Positions 59,428 to 64,000 of a DNA stretch of 64,000 nt are shown piece by piece; position 1 is the stretch's first letter; each line of letters opens with the position of its first letter. The notes under the pieces are model-generated. The model was not told where the DNA came from. It worked only from the letters and a program-made list of their open reading frames with translations, and did no database searches. The DNA comes from Gammaproteobacteria bacterium (GTDB lineage: Bacteria; Pseudomonadota; Gammaproteobacteria; Burkholderiales; Burkholderiaceae_C): positions 113,479-177,478 of the forward strand of contig JAHJWB010000021.1 in NCBI GenBank assembly GCA_018828125.1, read 5' to 3'. The translations under genes and the position numbers were made by a program.

Positions 59428-60216
59428 ATGACCACAACACCGAAGATCGAGCAGGACCCCTCGCGCTATCGTCAGTCCGGCCGCAGCACCTCGGGCGAGG
59501 TGGGCTACCGCGGCGCGCTGCAAGCGCTTTTTTCCAATGCGCGCGGCAGCCATGTGGAGAAGCTTGAAAACTTTGCCTGTTACGTGCCACGCCAGTCGAT
59601 GGCCCGCTTTTTGTGTCTGAGCGAAATTTTCAAGCTGGCGCTGAATGTGCAGGGGGATGTGATGGAGTGCGGCGTGAACTGGGGCGGCGGGCTCATGACG
59701 TTTGCACAACTGAGTGCGATCTTGGAGCCGGTGAATCTTCAACGCCGTATTGTGGGTTTCGACACTTTCACCGGTTTTGAGTCGGTGTCGCCTGAGGATG
59801 AGCACGCCGTGATCCAGACGGCAGAGCGCCGCGCAGGCGGATACAAGGCCGACAGCCTGGAGGACCTGCGCGAGACCGTGGCGTTGTTCGACTCCAACCG
59901 TTTCATTGGCCACATACAAAAAGTGGAGCTGGTGTCCGGTGATGTGGCATTGACGGTTCCCGCCTATCTTGAACGTGAGCCACAAACGGTGGTGTCGCTA
60001 TTGCACTTGGACCTTGATTTGTACGAGCCCACGAAGGTGTGCATTGAGCACTTCGTACCCCGCATGCCGAAAGGTGCGGTCATCATCTTTGATGAGCTGA
60101 ACAACCGCACATGGCCGGGTGAGACGCGGGCTGTTATGGAGGCTCTGGGGTTGCCACGTCTGCGTATTCAGCGGTTCACTTATGAGCCGCACATAAGTTA
60201 CGCGGTATTGGAATGA
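59428..60216 (+). CDS. TylF/MycF-family O-methyltransferase
   Basis: 262 residues. VMECGVNWGGGLMTFAQLSA is the SAM loop, IVGFDTFTGFESVSPEDEHA and the metal-binding region LLHLDLDLYEPTKVCIEHFV plus IIFDELNNRTWPGETRAVME follow. This pattern is the TylF/MycF class (also NovP), Mg-dependent O-methyltransferases that act on deoxysugars. Starts 14 bases past the PhyH stop. Last gene of the rightward cluster, converging on the glycosyltransferase gene. Confidence 0.85.
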   Translation: MTTTPKIEQDPSRYRQSGRSTSGEVGYRGALQALFSNARGSHVEKLENFACYVPRQSMARFLCLSEIFKLALNVQGDVMECGVNWGGGLMTFAQLSAILEPVNLQRRIVGFDTFTGFESVSPEDEHAVIQTAERRAGGYKADSLEDLRETVALFDSNRFIGHIQKVELVSGDVALTVPAYLEREPQTVVSLLHLDLDLYEPTKVCIEHFVPRMPKGAVIIFDELNNRTWPGETRAVMEALGLPRLRIQRFTYEPHISYAVLE

Positions 60217-60246
60217 ACCCAACCAGGCTGTGCAGAAGGGGTGACC

Positions 60247-62442
60247 TCAGCGGCCCAGTGACTCGGTAGCGTAACGCAGATAAGTCACCGCGAAGTCAGT
60301 GTGGCCGTGCGCGTATTCCACTTCAGCCAGGCAGGCTAGCGCAACAGCGTCGCGCGGTACGGCGTTCAGGATGACCTCGGCGAGCTCCGTCACCGCAATC
60401 CACTGGCGACCCATAATCTGTGAACCTGACGGTTCCAAATTTGCGGGGGTGCCAGAGGTTTTGGCTCTTTCCACCAAGTCTTGCAGGCGTTGGTGGGCCT
60501 CTGACAGGCCAATACGCTGACCGGGCTTGAGGCCTACACCCGGGGTGGGCGGTTGGGTCCATTCGTCCGGTAGTTGAGGTAACCAGTCTTGGATGGCCTG
60601 CATCTGGGACGTTGGGTCGTCCGGGTGCAGCGCCCCAGCGAGCCATTGCAGCCACATCACTCGCAGACCCTCGCCAAAGTGGTGGTTGAAAAGGTCCTCG
60701 CGCATGATTGCGGAACTCTCCACCTCCTGACGCAGCCCAAGGCGCAGGGCATTCAGTGCCGGCACGTCGGCGGCTAGCTCACGTGCTATGCGCACATAGT
60801 CGTCGTGGCTCTCAGCCAGCCATTCGGTGCGCCCCAGATAGGTCAGCAGGCCGACGCCCATTCGGCTTTTGAAACTGTGGCCCACCATCGAAACAATAGG
60901 CACCCCCATCCAGAGCACGTCGCAGGTGGTAGTACCGCCAGTCAGTGGGAACGGATCGAGCGCAATATCGATGCGGTGATAGGTCACATATTGGTTGTCG
61001 CCATCCAAGGCCACCAGATCCAGCCGTTCGGGGTCCAGACCGAGACCTTGGCAGCGTTGCCGATAGGCAGTGGCGAAATCAGGTCGGTCGAGGTTCTTGC
61101 CTTCGATGAGTAGGCGCGATCCCGGCACCGCCTGCAATATTTGACCCCATAGGGCTAGCACCCCGTCGGTAAGTTTTCCCAGGTTGTTGCAAGAGCCGAA
61201 AGTAATAAAACCATTCTCCATTGCTGGCGTGGGGCGCACTTGGTAGCGAGGCTGGTAGCGCCACAGCGGGTGACGGCTCATGGGGCGGTAGCAGGCAAAC
61301 AAGGTGGGCAGACGGTAGAGCTGCTCGGTGTACTCTGCTTGGGCGTCGGGCGGGTCGGTGACCTCGTCGGTGAACTTGTAGTCCACAGCGTCCAGCCCAG
61401 TGGTAGCTGGGAACCCTAGCCACGAGACCTGCACCGGCGCCGCCTTATGGGCGAGGGTCAAAAGTCCGTTGTAGCCTGTGTGTCCCGCCAGATCTACCAG
61501 AATGTCGATGTTCTGAGCGCGAATGGACTGTGCCTGTTGTTCTGCGCTCAGGCCGGCAAGGCGAATGAAGTGGTCGGCATGGTGCTGAACCCGAGCTGTC
61601 ACCTGATCGTCGCGTGGAAAGAGATAGAAAGCGAATACTTCGAATTGCCGCCGGTCCAATTGCGCTAGCAAGCCTTCGACGAAATACATGACCGAATGTA
61701 CCCGGAAGTCAGGCGACAAGAACCCTATGCGCAGCTTTCGCCACGGGTCACGTCGGTGTTCCTCGAAATCGGGCCACGACGGTTTGAGTGGAGGTTCGAA
61801 AACCTTTGCGTAGTCACGTGCTGCTCTCGAAAGGCTGGTCGCATCGGCGTCAGGGTCCGCCAACATGAACAAGAGCCGGTTCGTATGGTTCGACGCCTCC
61901 AGAGGCGTGAGCGCGATGGCTTCCAGGCAGTCTTGAACGGCTTCCTTGACTTGCCCCATTTCGCGGCGGTGAATGGATTTTTGGGTCAGAGCGGCCGACT
62001 TTTCGGAGATATCGGTGGCCAGGGCTGCGGCCTTTTCCGCAGCGCGGAAGCCTTTTTCATGCTGGGTGATCAAATAGCAGCATTGAGACAGTTTTAGCCA
62101 GCAAATGGCTTTGTCAGGTCTCAGCTCGCAGACTTTTTCCAGAATGGGGAGGGCCTGCACGTTGCGCACGTGATTAAGCAGAATGTTGCCGTAGTTGATG
62201 AGAAGCTCGGCATCGTTAGGCCACAGGGATGCCCCGCGGCGATACACCTCGATCGACTCGTCGACCTTGCCCAGGCAGTCGAGCGCATAACCGAGCAGCC
62301 TCGTGGCATGCAGGTCACGAGAGTTTTTGCGCAGGATCTGCTTGCACAGGCGCAGCAGCAAATTCCAATCCTTGGCCTCTAGGGCGGCTTGAAGCCGACC
62401 GTCTGCCGGAGCTTTGTTTCTGCCAGGGTTTCTGCCGTGCAC
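60247..62442 (-). CDS. TPR + O-GlcNAc transferase-like (SPINDLY/GT41) glycosyltransferase
   Basis: 731 residues. TPR-like helical repeats span roughly residues 20-190 (LHATRLLGYALDCLGKVDES, LLINYGNILLNHVRNVQALP, KAICWLKLSQCCYLITQHEK). The C-terminal GT41 domain (about 240-640) has IGFLSPDFRVHSVMYFVEGL, ILVDLAGHTGYNGLL, APVQVSWLGFPATTGLDAVD, TFGSCNNLGKL and DPFPLTGGTTTCDVLWMGVP. These are the OGT/SPINDLY hallmarks, with the catalytic His region DLAGHT. It transfers sugars to Ser/Thr of proteins. It lies 98 bases after flagellin on the same strand, so flagellin is the likely acceptor, as for GmaR or FlmG-type systems. Confidence 0.88.
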   Translation of the reverse strand: MHGRNPGRNKAPADGRLQAALEAKDWNLLLRLCKQILRKNSRDLHATRLLGYALDCLGKVDESIEVYRRGASLWPNDAELLINYGNILLNHVRNVQALPILEKVCELRPDKAICWLKLSQCCYLITQHEKGFRAAEKAAALATDISEKSAALTQKSIHRREMGQVKEAVQDCLEAIALTPLEASNHTNRLLFMLADPDADATSLSRAARDYAKVFEPPLKPSWPDFEEHRRDPWRKLRIGFLSPDFRVHSVMYFVEGLLAQLDRRQFEVFAFYLFPRDDQVTARVQHHADHFIRLAGLSAEQQAQSIRAQNIDILVDLAGHTGYNGLLTLAHKAAPVQVSWLGFPATTGLDAVDYKFTDEVTDPPDAQAEYTEQLYRLPTLFACYRPMSRHPLWRYQPRYQVRPTPAMENGFITFGSCNNLGKLTDGVLALWGQILQAVPGSRLLIEGKNLDRPDFATAYRQRCQGLGLDPERLDLVALDGDNQYVTYHRIDIALDPFPLTGGTTTCDVLWMGVPIVSMVGHSFKSRMGVGLLTYLGRTEWLAESHDDYVRIARELAADVPALNALRLGLRQEVESSAIMREDLFNHHFGEGLRVMWLQWLAGALHPDDPTSQMQAIQDWLPQLPDEWTQPPTPGVGLKPGQRIGLSEAHQRLQDLVERAKTSGTPANLEPSGSQIMGRQWIAVTELAEVILNAVPRDAVALACLAEVEYAHGHTDFAVTYLRYATESLGR

Positions 62443-62516
62443 TGTGAATCCTTTGCGAATTGTCTAGCGGGCAGTTTAGCCATTGGCGTCTGTGCCAAAT
62501 GGGTGGAATGGGTGGC

Positions 62517-62533
62517 GGCATCCGCAGGATGCC
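62517..62533. terminator. Hairpin downstream of flagellin
   Basis: GGCATCC-GCA-GGATGCC forms a perfect 7-bp stem with a three-base loop, seven bases past the flagellin stop on the leftward transcript. No U-run follows. It may be a partial terminator that lowers readthrough into the glycosyltransferase gene, or a 3' stabiliser of the abundant flagellin mRNA. Confidence 0.5.
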
Positions 62534-62539
62534 AATCGC

Positions 62540-64000
62540 TTATTGCAGCAGCGCGAGCACGCCTTGAGGAATCTGATTGGCTTGCGCAACCATCGCGGTG
62601 CCTGCCTGTTGCAGGATCTGCGCGCGTGACAGATTGGCTGTTTCAGCAGCAAAGTCTGCGTCAAGAATCCGGCTGCGCGACGCAGACAGGTTCTCTGAAG
62701 TGATGTTCAGCGAGGAGATGGCCGTCTCAAACCGCGCTTGCAAAGCACCCAACTTGGCGCGCTCGCCGTTGATGAATGACAGTGCGGAGTCCACCGTTTT
62801 CAGGGCTTCTGTCGCCTTTTTAAAGGTGGTTACATCCAGATTAGCCACTTCTTGCAAATCAGACGCACTGTCGGCGGGAAGCGCGGTGTTAAACGCGTTA
62901 GTTGTGGTGGCGTTGGTCGAGAAGGATTTCTCGGAATCGAGCACCACATAACCGCTAATCGTCGAGCTATCGGCGCCAGATGCTGCAGCCAGGGTGTCGG
63001 CCGCACCAATAGCGGTCCCATCTGCTTGCAGCTTCTGAATACTCACTGCGCCCGCATTCGCGCCGGAGGCGGCTCCTTTGTAAATCCCAATATCCTGTCC
63101 GGTGGCGTTGGAAAGCACAATGCCTGTGCTGCTGGGGTTCAACGAAGCTGTGACCCCGGTCTTGGCGGACTGTTCGTTAATCGCGGAAATCGCATTTGAC
63201 AATCCATCCGACGTGTTGAGTGCCGAAATGTTGAATGAAATGGACTGCCCGACTGCAGGGGCTGTGGGTGTGTTTTCCGAGCGCAGTTCAAAAGTGTAAG
63301 AACCGATGGATTCAAAGGACAGGTCCACTTCGGTGCGCGCTGTTCCTGTGACGCCTGTATTTGCCGTCTGCAAGTTGATCTTGTCAGCCATGGCCTTGGC
63401 GGTGTCATTAGCGACGATGGTGATGTTTTGTGAACCCAGAGCGCCGTTCACCGCCAGCGTTCCCCCAGTTACGCCATTCGCACCCCAGGTGCCTGCGTTG
63501 GCGCCACTGCCTGCGCCGTTGGCCGAGGTATTCTGGTTATTGCCGTACACACTGGTCCGCAGGTTGGCGGTGGCTGCTACGATGGTCTGGTTTGCATTGG
63601 CGCCGACTTGGAACTGCTGGGTACCAAACGTACCGTTCAACAGTTTTGCGCCGTTGAACTCGGTGGTTTGGGAGATGCGGTCCAGCTCTGCCACCAGTTG
63701 ACCCACTTCCTGGTTTAGTGCCTGGCGATCGCTAGGGCTGTTGGACGCATTGGCCGACTGCACCGCCAGTTCACGTACACGTTGCAGGATGTCGCCCGCC
63801 GCCTTCATCGCACCTTCGGTCACTTGCGCAAGCGAAATCCCGTCATTCGCATTGCGTGCGGCTTGGTTCAGGCCTCGGATTTGGCTGGTGAAGCGTTCCG
63901 AGATGGCCAAGCCAGCGGCGTCATCCTTGGCGCTGTTAATGCGCAGACCGGAAGACAGGCGTTGGATAGACGTATTGAGCGACGTCTGGCTCATGCCCAG
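62540..64000 (-). CDS. fliC: Flagellin FliC (partial, 5' end outside window)
   Basis: 486 residues are visible, reading in from the right edge as [10 protein letters not shown]; about 19 residues are missing. D0/D1 N-terminus: [61 protein letters not shown]-terminus: [40 protein letters not shown]. The central domain (about 150-380) is rich in Ser, Thr, Ala and Gly, with many small hydroxylated residues exposed in the D2/D3 region, suitable for O-glycosylation. The glycosyltransferase gene follows it. Expected to be FliA-dependent, but its promoter is outside the window. Confidence 0.97.
   Translation of the reverse strand: MGMSQTSLNTSIQRLSSGLRINSAKDDAAGLAISERFTSQIRGLNQAARNANDGISLAQVTEGAMKAAGDILQRVRELAVQSANASNSPSDRQALNQEVGQLVAELDRISQTTEFNGAKLLNGTFGTQQFQVGANANQTIVAATANLRTSVYGNNQNTSANGAGSGANAGTWGANGVTGGTLAVNGALGSQNITIVANDTAKAMADKINLQTANTGVTGTARTEVDLSFESIGSYTFELRSENTPTAPAVGQSISFNISALNTSDGLSNAISAINEQSAKTGVTASLNPSSTGIVLSNATGQDIGIYKGAASGANAGAVSIQKLQADGTAIGAADTLAAASGADSSTISGYVVLDSEKSFSTNATTTNAFNTALPADSASDLQEVANLDVTTFKKATEALKTVDSALSFINGERAKLGALQARFETAISSLNITSENLSASRSRILDADFAAETANLSRAQILQQAGTAMVAQANQIPQGVLALLQ

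Noticed and set aside
52830..60216. O-antigen (LPS) biosynthesis locus
   Set aside because: No Wzx, Wzy, WaaL, initiating transferase or membrane glycosyltransferase is present; the only glycosyltransferase is a protein-type GT41 beside flagellin. The possibility is not fully excluded for genes outside the window.

Overview
The window is high-GC DNA from a motile betaproteobacterium. Gene content and order suggest the family Comamonadaceae, most likely Acidovorax or a close relative. The reasons are a flg operon beside flhB-flhA-flhF-flhG-like-fliA, a Bug/TctC solute receptor, a DUF2783 partner protein, and two dense families of short intergenic repeats that I associate with this family. The genus call is inference. 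No tRNA, rRNA, CRISPR array, transposase or phage gene was found.

Left part (1-28,300) is metabolic and mostly transcribed leftward. It holds a putative catabolic unit (MBL-fold protein, FAD monooxygenase, DUF2783, Bug receptor) divergent from an IclR regulator. It then has metY, a CoA-binding protein, a zinc-ribbon membrane protein, a redoxin + DsbD/ScsB-like pair, a giant DUF748 protein, AlaX, creatininase and histidine phosphatase genes. A run of small-molecule genes follows (threonine dehydratase-like, LysE, VOC, two PhzF paralogues, GST, aminotransferase). Last come a cupin, an EamA exporter and a LysE exporter divergent from a MocR-type regulator.

Central part (28,300-52,350) is a flagellar/chemotaxis locus. 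An HDOD gene precedes flgL-K-J-I-H-G-F-E-D-C-B (leftward). Then come flgA-flgM-flgN (rightward), with a good sigma-28 promoter in front of flgM. These are followed by fliA, a FlhG-like gene with a degenerate Walker A motif, flhF, flhA, flhB, cheZ, cheY, motB and motA (leftward).

Right part (52,350-64,000) is a nine-gene rightward cluster for a nucleotide-activated deoxysugar: rfbF, rfbG, an RmlC-type epimerase, a KijD1/NovU-type C-methyltransferase, an acyltransferase, an SDR reductase, a CmcI-type methyltransferase, a PhyH dioxygenase and a TylF/NovP-type O-methyltransferase. It converges on a TPR + O-GlcNAc-transferase-like (SPINDLY) gene directly downstream of flagellin, whose 5' end lies outside the window. 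The best reading is a flagellin O-glycosylation island making a CDP-linked, branched (C-methyl), O-methylated sugar, in part parallel to noviose assembly in novobiocin producers. This is the most interesting system here.

A second layer is repeats. Family A is a hairpin-like ~45-bp element with an AGCGCTT...AAGCGCT core (ten copies described). Family B follows the stop codons of leftward genes (eight copies, all in one orientation). Three family A copies lie in frame inside genes: in the DsbD signal peptide, in a VOC protein and in the CDP-glucose dehydratase.
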